Shown here piece after piece: positions 1-11,000 of a DNA stretch of 64,000 nucleotides. The stretch comes from Amborella trichopoda (lineage: Eukaryota > Streptophyta > Magnoliopsida > Amborellales > Amborellaceae). The translations under genes were made by a program, and so were the position numbers. Location: positions 3,689,323 to 3,753,322 of the forward strand of contig NW_006499897.1 in NCBI RefSeq assembly GCF_000471905.2, in the 5' to 3' direction. The notes beneath the pieces were generated by a model that was not told the origin of the DNA, did not search any database, and worked only from the letters and a program-made list of their open reading frames with translations. How positions within the stretch are numbered: the first letter of the stretch is position 1; the number at the start of each line of letters is the position of its first letter.

Positions 1-29
<29 letters not shown>
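1..29. repeat. (AG)n microsatellite at window edge
   Basis: Uninterrupted AG dinucleotides open the window. The purine-rich bias (gagaga, aggaga) continues less regularly to about 430. Confidence 0.95.
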
Positions 30-33
<4 letters not shown>

Positions 34-779
34 AGATTTGAGATTTTATGGAAATGGAAAGACATGGAGGTCATGGGTAAAAGAGGCAGAGGGAGAAAGA
101 GAGAACTGGTTGGAGAAAGGATATAGCAAGCTATTTATTTGAGAAATATTTTTAGAGTGAAAGAAGGGAGAGGAGAGAACCGTGCTTGATAGAGAGAGTT
201 CCTATTCATGGCGTTAGCAAGCCACATCAGAGCAAGGCGGTCAAACTGAAAAAGGGACAAGAGAGAGAAAGAGAGGGAGAGGATTTAATGCAAAGGAGAG
301 GAGAGAGCTTGGGGAAATATTGGAATGAGGTAGAGGAAGAAGGGAGAAAGGACTTGTAAGGAATAAATGTATTTTCAAAGGATAAGGTTTGAGAGAAAAA
401 AGGGAAAGAAAGTTGTGCACCAGGGGTGGGGTCTTTGATGGTTATTTTTATTTTGCAGTGCTGCATGAAATGAAAGAAAAAGTGGGGGTTTTCTTTGAAA
501 TGCTGAATTTCAAGTGTGTTTCTACGACAGTTCCCCATTATAACATATATGCCATACTATATGTATTGTAGTTACTTTCTTGTCCAATCAATTAGAAATC
601 CACAAATAAGATACCTATTTTTAGTGCAGGAAAATTAGATTCCTATTCCTAATTTTGGTTAAAAAAATGCATAGATTCATTATATTGGATCACTCTCTTG
701 TTTGTCAATTTATGACAGATGAAATATTTGTTATAAATTATATTACTTTACTGTCAAATTTACATTGTACATATCTTTC
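30..779. other. No gene seen; purine-rich then AT-rich DNA
   Basis: The first 400 bases are GA-rich low-complexity sequence and the rest is AT-rich. Open frames here are short, low in complexity and lack splice context, so I annotate none. This stretch probably belongs to an intron of the coiled-coil gene whose next exon starts at 5,040, but no earlier exon could be recognised. Confidence 0.5.
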
Positions 780-1093
780 CATGAATCCTGAATCTATGTT
801 ATTTGCTTATACTTGGGTGTTTCTTGTAAGCGATGTGTTGTACCAGAACCCGGGTACAATGAGAAATGATCGAGGGTTAGCTAGGGTGTTTCCCAGAAGC
901 GAAGCGTTATAACGTCTCTTGGTTGCGGTGAAAAATATGCATGGATTCACCGGTGTATTTTGTAGAAAAGATGTGGGGACTTATGGCCTTACTGAAGATG
1001 TGACCCTTTATAGAGTAGAATGCGACCAATATTCATATAACCGACCCCAAATAGTTGGGAAAAGCCTTTGATGATGATGATGATAATGATGAT
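780..1093 (+). mobile_element. Short RTE-LINE derivative (5' leader joined to 3' tail)
   Basis: The left part (ATGAATCCTGAATCT onward, with 'gtaagcga', 'gggtacaatgagaaatga' and 'ggtgaaaaatatgcatgg') aligns by eye with the leader of the RTE LINE at about 32,027-32,190. The right part has 'ggggacttatggcct', 'ccccaaatagttggg' and a (GATGAT)n tail like that LINE's 3' end near 35,100-35,195. The roughly 3 kb of endonuclease and reverse transcriptase between them is missing. This is an internally deleted or SINE-like non-autonomous copy. Exact ends and target-site duplication were not found. Confidence 0.6.
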
Positions 1094-1394
1094 ATCATTC
1101 ATAGAACAATAGGTAAGGTGGGAACCAACATGGTTGACCTTCTGGGACCATTACTTCCAAAGGCTTGACAAAAGGTTATGCATGTTTCTCATGGAGTCAC
1201 CATCTTAATCCCATGACAACCTGCATCATAGTGAGACTTGTCATGTCAGTTGACTGTTAACTATCAAAGAGAGAAGGACAATTGGTTATGTAAGGTCCCT
1301 TTAAGTTGTTAGCTACTAAGGCATTCTCGATATTATGAAATAATCACTATTATGGTGCCAATTGCAATCCTGAAGGATTGTCATAAAATTTATT
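1094..1394. other. No gene seen
   Basis: Unique-looking sequence between the RTE-derived copy and the L1 target site. No long open frame, repeat or RNA structure was recognised. Confidence 0.4.
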
Positions 1395-1412
1395 GATAGT
1401 ATGACATAAGTT

Positions 1413-3066
1413 TTTTTTTAAATTGTTTACTATTGTATAAAGTTCAGGTTGTTCATGGTATCAAAACATAGGCTGCCCACAACTCAAGAGCTCTATGCAA
1501 AACCACCAAGAAGGTGGTAGAGGTTAAAAATGCTATACAGCCATGTAAATACAAAACAGGATCAAGAAACCAAAAACCAAAAATCTCCAAGGTCCTACCA
1601 ATGCTGGTCCTTCCTTAGTGAGAGTGTTGGCCATGTGGTTCTCCTCTCTCCAGATATGCACCTATGAGATGGGTATATGCCTGCAAATGTCAACAATTTC
1701 ATCAAATACATGAGCGAGTCTCCAAGGGGGTGTGGCCTTTCCTGAAGCCCATAGGATGATGTTTCTAGAGTTTCCTTCCACTATCAGATCGGTGTTCCAA
1801 GGTGGATTGAAGTTTTTGAGACCTTCCAATAGAGCGAGAGCGTCCACCGTAGTGGAATTGATTTCGCCAATGGGTTTGGCTAAGGAGAATAGGGAAAGGT
1901 CCTCGTGGTTTCCGATGAAAGCCTCCGACGCCAGCCGGCTCTGGGTTGCCAAGTGAGCAACCATTGAAGTTGAGTTTAGATTTGCCCGGTTCTGGGGGTC
2001 TCCAGAGGGAAGCTTAAGGGATGCGACTTGGTCTAAGAGAGAGAAGGGCCTGCCGGTTGAGATGGAAGTCTAAGGCTGATTGGTGTTTGAAGCAGCTATG
2101 GTACTTGGCCCAAAAGATAACTGTGGATTTGATGCATATTGCCCACAGAGTAGCCGCTAGTGAGGCCTTCCAAAGCATTGTGCCTGAATTGGGCCAGGGG
2201 AGGTATTGCATGTATTCAAGCATGTGGGGTATCGACCTAGGGGTTACCCAAGACCAGTTGAATATTAGTAATAGGTCTGCTCGTAGGTTGCTGGCTAAGC
2301 TGCAGTGGATGAAGAGGTGTGAATTAGTTTCCTCATCCACTGTGCACATCACAGTGTTTGGGAATGATCATTCCCCTCGTTGCAATTGGTCAACCTTCAA
2401 GACCCACTCCAAGTTGAACACCTGAATTTTAGAAGGGATGAAGGATAACCATGCTTTCACTACAATAGAAGTGGGGGAGATGGGGGAAGTTGGATGTGAA
2501 TGGAGTTTACTGTAAAAGGAGGATACTGAGAATATGCCAGACATAGTTAGGGACCAAATGATTTTATCCTCACCTTGAGGAGAGAGAGGTAGATAGAGTG
2601 AATAAGGTGAAGAGTTCTAGGAAGGCTGCGACCTCTTCAACGTGGAGCTGTCTTCTAAAGTTGGGATTCCAGAATGGGAAGGTACCTACCACTTTGAAGA
2701 GGTCCGCAACTGAGGCATGGGTGTCTCTAGCTATGCTGTAAAGTTCTGGAAAGCGGTCCCTCTGGGGAAGCAGATGTTGACTCTGAAGAGGTGGAAGCTA
2801 TGTGAGATAGATCTCCAAGCTCCAGAGGGTGAATTGTTGGCAACACTGTGTGCAGCCAGAGAGATTGGTCAAGGCGATACTTGTGACAGAGCACAAGTTA
2901 CCACAAATGGCCCTCTTGGGAGGCCAAACGCCACCACCATTTGCCCAACAGGACCAAATTGTTCTTTTGAGTGTGTGGATCCCCAATCTTGGGATTTAGG
3001 CTTGCACATTGTGGCCCAGGAGATGAGGTGGTACTATCTAGATTCCTCATCTCCTTGGAACATTGA
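1413..3066 (-). mobile_element. 5'-truncated L1-type LINE with 18-bp target-site duplication
   Basis: Read on the - strand, broken frames give a reverse-transcriptase zinc-binding segment (NSHLFIHC, about 2,280-2,340) followed by a plant L1 RNase H segment (ALLEGLKNFNPPW, LIVEGNSRN, 1,662-1,964). The 3' end is an A tail seen as T on + at about 1,411-1,419. The direct repeat GATAGTATGACATAAGTT occurs at 1,395-1,412 and 3,067-3,084, which fixes the insertion. Endonuclease and the reverse transcriptase core are absent. Frames are interrupted, so it is dead. It is closely related to the copies at 15,844-17,176 and 23,576-25,028. Confidence 0.88.
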
Positions 3067-3235
3067 GATAGTATGACATAAGTTCAGATGCACAAAAGCA
3101 AGTCACAACAGTGTGCTATCATCCACACTTTGCTATGCACTAGACTTAGAGGTGGTCTCATGCTTTTTGCTCCTCCAGTATATGATTGACATGTACTAGA
3201 AGATTTGCAAGTAAATGGCAGAAATTAAATGGCAG

Positions 3236-3637
3236 CAGTGTTTCAAAAAGCACAAGGTGGCGCCTAGGCAGCCGGGGGGGTCCAGGCTGCCCAGGGCCTA
3301 CACTGGCGCCTAAAACCTGGGCGGCCTAGTAAAAATAAAAAAATTGTGGGGTTTTTCTCTCTCTAAAATAGACTCTAATGGGTTTTAGGTTTCAAATGAA
3401 CCTAAAACTTACAATTTTTCCCCTTTAATATTAAAAACTGATAAAAAAATACTCTCAACGAGGGGCATTTCCACCCTTGGGTGAGGCGCAAGCCCCTGAG
3501 CAGCCGCCTAGGCGGGTTCCCAGGCTCCTCGGCAGGTGCCCAAGGATATCCGCCTAATTTGGCCGCTTAGGCCTGGGCGATGCACCCAGGCCTTCTGGAC
3601 AGCCTAAGTGCTGGGCGGTTCGCTTTTTAAATCACTG
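3236..3637. mobile_element. hAT-type MITE, 402 bp, 8-bp target-site duplication
   Basis: Terminal inverted repeats CAGTGTTTCAAAAAGC and GCTTTTTAAATCACTG are flanked by the 8-bp duplication AATGGCAG (3,228-3,235 and 3,638-3,645), the hAT signature. Subterminal parts are rich in CCTAGGC/GCCCAGG motifs. An inner part ('gggttttaggtttcaaatgaacc', 'ctctctaaaatag') matches in inverted orientation the left part of the 2-kb element at 29,835-31,830, so this is a deleted relative of it. No coding capacity. Confidence 0.85.
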
Positions 3638-3645
3638 AATGGCAG

Positions 3646-3959
3646 ACCTTTTAAGTGTTTGGACAGTCAAGCCAATCTAGATTCAAATATTCTGGTTGCT
3701 GAAGGGGTGATGTTTATGAGTACAAAAGACCCCATCCAAGGGAAGATGTAAACTTACACATGAAGCAACCAGCATATTGTTGGTCTTAGGAATAGTTTAA
3801 GTGAAAATAGTGTGGCATGAGAAGCCTTCTCATACAAAAATATGAGAATGATGATATCACTGTTCATTAGTCTGATTAGGCCCCAAGTGCGGTTTTGACA
3901 ACCTAGGTATGCCTTATCCATGTTCATAAAATTTGAGAATGGTTGATGAACAGTGCAGA
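3646..3959. other. No gene seen
   Basis: Moderately AT-rich sequence between the hAT MITE and the tandem-repeat block. Nothing recognisable. Confidence 0.4.
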
Positions 3960-5030
3960 TAAATTTTCTTACAATATTTTTATGACAGGGCCTCTTATAC
4001 ATTTCACTCAAAGAAATTACAGCACACTTTATGATGTGAACGCCCACTATCTATCTGTAAAAAGTCATCCCTTGAATATCATGTCACAGGTTTTTATGCA
4101 CCGTGCAGAAAGGCTTCTTGTATAACACTATCATATATTTTGAAAGAATTTCTATTCTGATATAAAATTATAAACTGCCTACTAGCTATATATAAAGTGC
4201 AGTCTATTGAATCAATATTGCATATCACGGTTTTTATAGAAACGCTTCTCATGTAATATGCCCACTTACGTAAAATATTTACAATACACGCTGATGTGAA
4301 CTGCAGTTCTCTTGAATCCTTGGCATGTTTTGAATGTTTCATAGGAACGTTTTCTATATATCACACTCTCTTTGCTAAAAGAATTAAAATACGATCTCTG
4401 ACATAATGTGGCTACTAGCTATATATTAAGAGTTTTCTCTTGAATTGATTGCTGGTCATAATGTTTTGAGAAAGACTTCTCATGCAATACACTCATTTGT
4501 CTAAAAGAAATTACCAGATATTCTCTGCTGTAAACTGCCCACAAGCTATATATAAAAGATTAGGAATCAATAGCATGTCATGATTTTTATGCAAGTCTTC
4601 TTATACAATACACACATTAACCTGAAATAATTATAATCTCTCTTATGTAAACTGCATATTGGTCTAAGAAGGGTGAGGACCTTAAACTTTCCCTTAACCC
4701 GTCCCATGCCTGGGTACAGGGGGCTGAGTTGTGTTAGGTAGGCAGTCAAGGTAAAATGTTGCAAAAACCTATCATGTAAACTGCATATGAGCTATATGTA
4801 CAGAGTAGTCTCTTGAATTAGCAGTGTCATGATTTGTCTATGAGAAAGCTTCACAAAGAATACACTTGCCGACCGACCTAAAAGAATTGCTATACATGAA
4901 CTGCCTACTAGCTTTATATAAAGAGTAATCTCTCAAATTTATAGCTTTTTATTCCTACCTAATCTTTTTGGTCTTTGTAAAGGGAGCTCTCTTGAATCAG
5001 TAGCATGTTGTTCCGACCTAATCTTGACTG
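3960..5030. repeat. Degenerate ~115-138-bp tandem repeat array
   Basis: A diverged unit recurs about eight times. Its hallmarks, in order, are 'taaactgcc.actagctatatataaag', 'tctcttgaatca', 'catgtcatgatttttat', 'cttctcatacaatacactca' and 'ctaaaagaattac'. The 'agctatata' landmark appears near 4,044, 4,184, 4,416, 4,544, 4,791 and 4,911, giving spacings of roughly 115-138 bp, or twice that where one copy has lost it. The array ends within about 100 bp of the splice acceptor at 5,039 and is interrupted by an insertion at 4,660-4,773. Confidence 0.7.
4660..4773. mobile_element. 114-bp insertion inside the tandem array, 15-bp direct repeats
   Basis: ATGTAAACTGCATAT flanks the segment at 4,645-4,659 and 4,774-4,788. 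The inserted part contains 'ttaggtaggcagtcaaggtaaaat', also present in front of the RTE LINE at about 31,990-32,017. I read it as a short RTE-derived fragment with its target-site duplication. Because the host is itself a tandem repeat, the flanking repeat could partly be the array's own periodicity. Confidence 0.5.
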
Positions 5031-5039
5031 TTCTTACAG

Positions 5040-8000
5040 GCTCAACAACTTTCTGAGGAAATTCATCGGCATGAAACCCAAATGTTAGAAAAGGAGCAAC
5101 TTCATGAAGCATTGATGCAGTCTCAAAGGACAGTGTATGAAGCGACTATCACTGAGCTCCAAGATCAGATTACACAAATGCAGTTGGCACATGAAGAGCT
5201 TCTTCAATCTAAGGACGCCGAGTTGATTGAGGAGAATGATGATCTTAAACATCGCCTCATGGAAATGAAAAAGGCCACGGTCCAAAATCTCACCTTTATC
5301 TTAGGAGTGGATATGTTATGTGATATTTACAGTATGTAACATGTACTATACACAAGGGCCATCCACCATCCTGCTTGTTGACAGATCGTGGAGATGAACA
5401 ATAGTTCCATTTAACAAAGAATTTTGGACTTTCAAGTTGGAGAAGTGTCTCCACCTTCCATCTTCAATAATGGATGGTCAGTGGCCCTTTATGTGGGTAT
5501 AACATACACAAACGATGCTAAAGTATACAATATGCTATCCTTTTCTCTGTTTTTATTTTTATTCTTTCGTTCTTTGCTGTTAGGATTAGATCCTTGTGGA
5601 TTGTTGGACCTACCCTGTCATTGTACATAGAATTCCATTTTTTTTGTTTAATAAGTAAGATTATATATTTTTCCATATATAATGTATTGCTCAGAAGTCA
5701 GAACTATAGATCAAACATGAACATACACGACTTTAAATAGAAGTCAGAACATGAACATACACGACTTTAAACTATAAGTATAATAGTTAAACCTTAAAAA
5801 GCAACATTAAAAGATAAAAGCTACTCGAGATGTCCATTAAATCTTGCAAGTCACAAATCACAATAATTGCTCATTATAAAAAAGTCACATCTGACAATCA
5901 AAGGCCATAAACTAAAAAAGGTAGTCTTCTTCACCTCACAAATATGATGAACTCAAATATGAGGTTGAGTTTCCTCATCACTAGCAACATGAGGTCGACG
6001 TCTAAGGCCAGCATCAAGTGCATCTTAAATCTGATGATGATGCCAAACCATCATCATCAAAGTCATCCTCCTCCTCCACAAAAATATTATTCCTTTGTCT
6101 ACTCTGAGTTTGTATGCTCCTCCTCCACTATCGTCCTCCTCTTCTTCTGCACCTTCTCCTTCTCCTTCCCCTTTCCCTTTTCCTTTGCCATTTCCTTCCC
6201 TTTTGTCTTGAGTTTGGGATTAGTTGATCTCATGGTGCTTGATGCCATACCAGCCGCCTTTTGCACTTGGGTCCATGTCAAAGCTCTCTCCCTCGAATAC
6301 AAGCTCATCCCTAGCATCCTGCTCAACCAACCATTTGCTTGTTGGATCTAAATCTTTCACAGCTATGGGGTCTTCAATTTGAAACCGCTCTAGATGGCGC
6401 TCCTTCAGCCTCAGATTATACTGAATGGAAACAAGGTTGTTCAGTTTCTTCTAGTCAAGTCTATTTTCTCTTCTTTGTATGCACTCGTTTCACATTACAT
6501 CATTGCACTATTAGAATTTGCTACTTAAAAAAAATTGAGAAAGTTAGTGTAGTAAATTGATAGGAGATGAGGGTAAATAGAAAATTTACCATTTCAAATG
6601 TGCTGCAGTTGTGATCGTAGCCGGATGATGTACAAGTCAAGTTCAAAATTCGTTGCGCCATCCTTTGCAAGTTGGGGGCAATTTGTCCATGGTTGGCCCA
6701 CCAAGAAGCTATAAGACATTTAAAAATGAAAATAAGTAGAGTAAATATATATGACTAAAACTTAGAATTTAAAAAATTAGAGTCAAGTTAGATAAGAAGT
6801 AAGGAGTAAGAATTTAAATGACAAATACATTTTCAACTTACATGGATGTATTTTCATCCTTTGCCTTACTACGATGTTCGTCTCAAAGTGTCCCCTAAAG
6901 TAACAATACAAGTCAAGTTCCATAGACACTTTGTCTGGGACATCTAGGTCGGGGTGGAGCCACACATTACACTTGTTAATTGTTTCCATGAAACAACCCC
7001 TTCTCTCTATCTCGGGATTAGAACAGAAATAAGTAGCGTTGAGAAAATACCTTGCTAGGTGTTGGGGTCTCTCCAACTGCATATCCCACTTGTCATCTAC
7101 AATTTTCAAAATGGGGCCATATTTGCTTTCATTTTGCTTCAAGTTCAACTTGATTTCTTCTCTTGCAGCCTCCATTGCCTTGTAAGTATGCCCCATTAAC
7201 GGTTCCTTTCCACTATTCACAAAGCGAAGCACTTTTGCAAGTGGCTTACAGATGTGGAGGCAAAACTAAATCCACACCAAAACCTGGGTGTCATAACAAT
7301 GTCATAAACCTTTTTGCCCTTGTCCTCCTTAGACCACTTGCTCTCCTTCCAATCTGAGGAGATGAACATGGTTTGAATCTTGTCTTTTTGCCTATTCAGA
7401 GATTCTAAAAACAAAGTGGCAAACCTTGTGACACCCCCCCTCTCTAAGTCAGTCCCATGATCTGTAAACTTCCTCATCATGGTCAAAACATTGGTGTGGC
7501 TATAAATAAAAAATGTTACAGCTTTAGCTTTTTTTAATATACATGCACCGCTTTCTTCTAGGCAACTTTCTAAAGCATGAGATCGATACAATGAGCCACA
7601 CAAGACGTTTAGAAAATGTGCAATCTCAACCTCTTCAACAATCTACCAGGTGTAGTAATTAGTAACTTAGTACTTTAAAACTCTAAATATTTAAATTTGA
7701 TAGTTCATTCTCTTGAAGGGGTAAGTTGGTGTTCCAGTGCTAACTTTGCCAACCACGTTCTCTCTCAAATGATACACTAACACATGTTGATGCCACCATC
7801 TTTCCTTCATGCACAACATGCAGCCTTGCAGTGACAATGCCTATAGGCCCTATACCACACACTGTCGTGGCTTGAGCTTGAGAAAACCCAAACTCCTCTA
7901 AACTCTAAAGTTTAAACAATCTAGTGACACTTCCTAAATGGTATCGCAATACTCCTAATGTCTAAAAATTCTACCCAGTAACACCTGACCAACTCGCCTC

Positions 8001-11000
8001 TTCAATACTTCAGAAACTTGATTCCAAATATGTAGGAATCACGAATTTACACAACAACATATCTATGTACCACAGATGTCAGAAACTTGAATCAAGTGAT
8101 GTCGGAAACTCGATTCCGCTATTGTAATTCTCGATCTCAAACCAGCATGGATCTCTTATCCACGATTCCAAATATGTTAGAAACACGATTCCATAGATGA
8201 TTGACATTCGATTCCTAATATGTTAGAAGCATGATTCCATAAATGATGGAAACTCGGTTCCGCATATATCGAAAACTCGATTCCGTGTACATCAGAAACT
8301 CGATACCACGTATATCGGAAACTCGATTTCGTGTATATCGGAAACTCGATTTCGCATATGTCGGAAACTCGATTCCGTGTATTAGAGAAACTTAACACTT
8401 GGAGTGTCGAACCCGGGGGAATGGGAATCTTGATTCCAAGGAGGCGGGAATCTCGATTCCATATGTGGATGAAACTTGGACCTATTCCGATCGATACTCA
8501 ATTCCTGAAAATTAGGAATCTCGTTCCCAATGATTCCTATTGTATGGACACCGATTCCTACAACGAGAAACTTCTGGCCAAGCACGATTCCGCGATTCCG
8601 GTTCCCGAAATGATTCGGGTTCCCAGGCGTTTCCAACAACTATGGTTTGGACTTATGTTTGGAGGGCTCAGGGGACAAGTGTTTGGTACGATAGAGTTTG
8701 AGGGCCAAGGCCCCTATCTATAGAGGAATGTCCCTTTAACAGTGCCTGAAAGTTTTGATTAATTTCGGGATGTTGATTAGTAGCGACGGGGGCACTGATA
8801 ACACCGGTAGTTGGCTCCATGTCATGATTTCAAAGTCGTGTCAACAGTGCCACCCCTGGTGCTGAATCATTACAACATGCGTAACACGCCTTAACCAATT
8901 AATGAAAACAATGTTTTGGGGAGTGGCACATGAACAGGGTCACTGATTGCTAGCGAGGGTGGTGTTGATGCTAGTCTGGCCACCATTGAAGCCAGACTCG
9001 GGCAGCACAATTATTTCAAAACAGTGTTGATGCTGCAGAGTGGTAGTCTTTTTACCCCTAATCCTTTTTCAATAATTCAGTCTGCCTCATTTTAATGAAA
9101 AAACTGTTGCAAATGTATGGGGTAGTCTGCCTGGAAGTTTGGTCACCCTTGACGCAGGCTTTTGCCACACCCATGGCAGAGCTTTGTAGTACATCATTTC
9201 AAAATAGTTTGAACAGTGCTGATGCTGCCGTATGGTGTCTGGTCCCTCGTTAGTGGTTCAGGCGTAAAGATTTGTCTCTGTTGACCTAGTGTTGATGGCC
9301 ATGATGCTTGCATCATTGACCTTGACACTACATTCCTATCAGGCTTCGACCCCTATTTTTTGGCGGTTCTTTAGGTTAATGATTCCAGAACACTATTGCT
9401 GATGGCATTGTTGTCTCGAACGCTGGCATGGGTGCCTCTATCGCTTGCACAATTATGACATTCCGGTCGGATTTCGAGGGCCTGACCTCCGGCCAATGAT
9501 TCATCGTTACTGATGGTCGACCTTCTTTTAGGCACCGTTACTGCCGTTGGTGCAAGCATTTGTGCTCTTTGCGCTGCTGAATTTTGGCTCTTTTTCTCAG
9601 CGTTGGCGGTCCCGACGTCGATGTTGGCGTTGAGGGAGGAGGATGGTATTTTCAGCTAATAAACTTTCTCAGGCCATAACTTCCAAACCATGTGTCGGAT
9701 TTGAGCGATTCTTGAACCATTGGAAATCTTACAACATCTACTTCGATTTGGGACTTTATTCGGACCCAAATAGCAGGCTTTAGGAAGGTCAACAGGGCTT
9801 GGGCTTTCAGGTGCTGGTTTTCAGGGTTTTGGGTGTTAGAACTGCATACGGGTCGGTTTCTAGGTACTAGGCGGTTCTAGAGTCTACGGTTTGCAGAGGC
9901 GGCTAGGTCAAGGTTTCTATAGTTCCAGGGTCTTTAGTTTCTTGGGATTTCTGAAGCCGGGAACATGGTTTCTACAGTTGCCTCTCTTTATCGCTTGTGT
10001 CACGCACTTTGGGCGAGAGGGGCAGCAAAGAAGTATACACCTGAGCCATAGCATTAGAGAAATACAGAGTTACACAAGTGTTGTCAAGATCGACTAGGCC
10101 CCACAGGAGATTGAGCAGGTTTGGGGTAGAGCTGTTTGAGCAGGTCTAGAGGGATGCCCGGGAGGACCTCGAGATTTTTCGGCCTTCATACATCCCCTCA
10201 GAAGGTGGTTCACTTTTGTTGGCAGAGGAGGCGAGGCTACGGGCCTTTCTGGTTTTTTTGTTTGGTTCTCTCCTCTTTGCCGACTCGATGAAGGGGTGGA
10301 CCAAGTGTCACTATAATTGGGTGGTCAGAGATCTGACATACCTTTGGTGAGTGGAATGGGGACCAACGATTCTCACTTATCTGCTTTGTAACCTGCGACG
10401 AGTTGCTCTTGGGGAGATCCACGATCTATGCGACTTTTCTGCCTTCCTGCATATATTGGTTCCCTGTTGGGATTTCTCTCTTTTCTTGGGGGTTTCTCCA
10501 TGAGAGTTGGCTTCATTTGTGTAAGTCTGGGATTCATAGCACATCACTATCCCCGGCTCGACGGTTTTTGATACTGCGGACCGCTTTCCTCGCATTTAGC
10601 GTTGGGCCCGTGGTAGAAGGGAGCTAGGAGAGGGTTATACCCTTTCTCACTTTACCCTCATTCTGGATGTGATCATCGAGGACCATGTATAGAATTTCTT
10701 CAATGTTTATCTGCAAATGGCGACTCTGATACTCAGTAGGCGTCTTCTCACTTGTTGGTTGTTGTGACAGATTATATGGACTCCTTATTAGGGAGATGAT
10801 GAGCACCCAATGGTTCGAGATTTGAGGGATGTCTTTATGACCACAACACCCCTGATCTGTATGGTGATCATGGAGTCTTATGATACCAGAAACGTCCTCC
10901 GCCAATTCGGGTGTCAGCAACCAGGCCTTCCCCTCTGTAGTGAGCATCACACCTCTGAGCATCCCACTCGACTAGGAGTATGAGAAGATCATCCGAGCTG

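Noticed and set aside
5082-5339. 85-codon gene starting at ATG 5,082
   Set aside because: The open frame continues upstream of the ATG to a good splice acceptor at 5,039 and has a donor at 5,279; it is an internal exon read through into an intron.
6099-6351. Host gene for a Lys/Glu-rich or His/Pro-rich protein
   Set aside because: It is the low-complexity tail of the decayed hAT transposase seen in different frames.
8177-8398. Regular ~23-bp repeats as a CRISPR array
   Set aside because: Units are contiguous with no unique spacers, and the DNA is plant nuclear; it is a minisatellite.
10624-10962. 112-codon - strand ORF inside the LTR-like element
   Set aside because: No recognisable gag, pol or PMD similarity; cannot be supported beyond being open.
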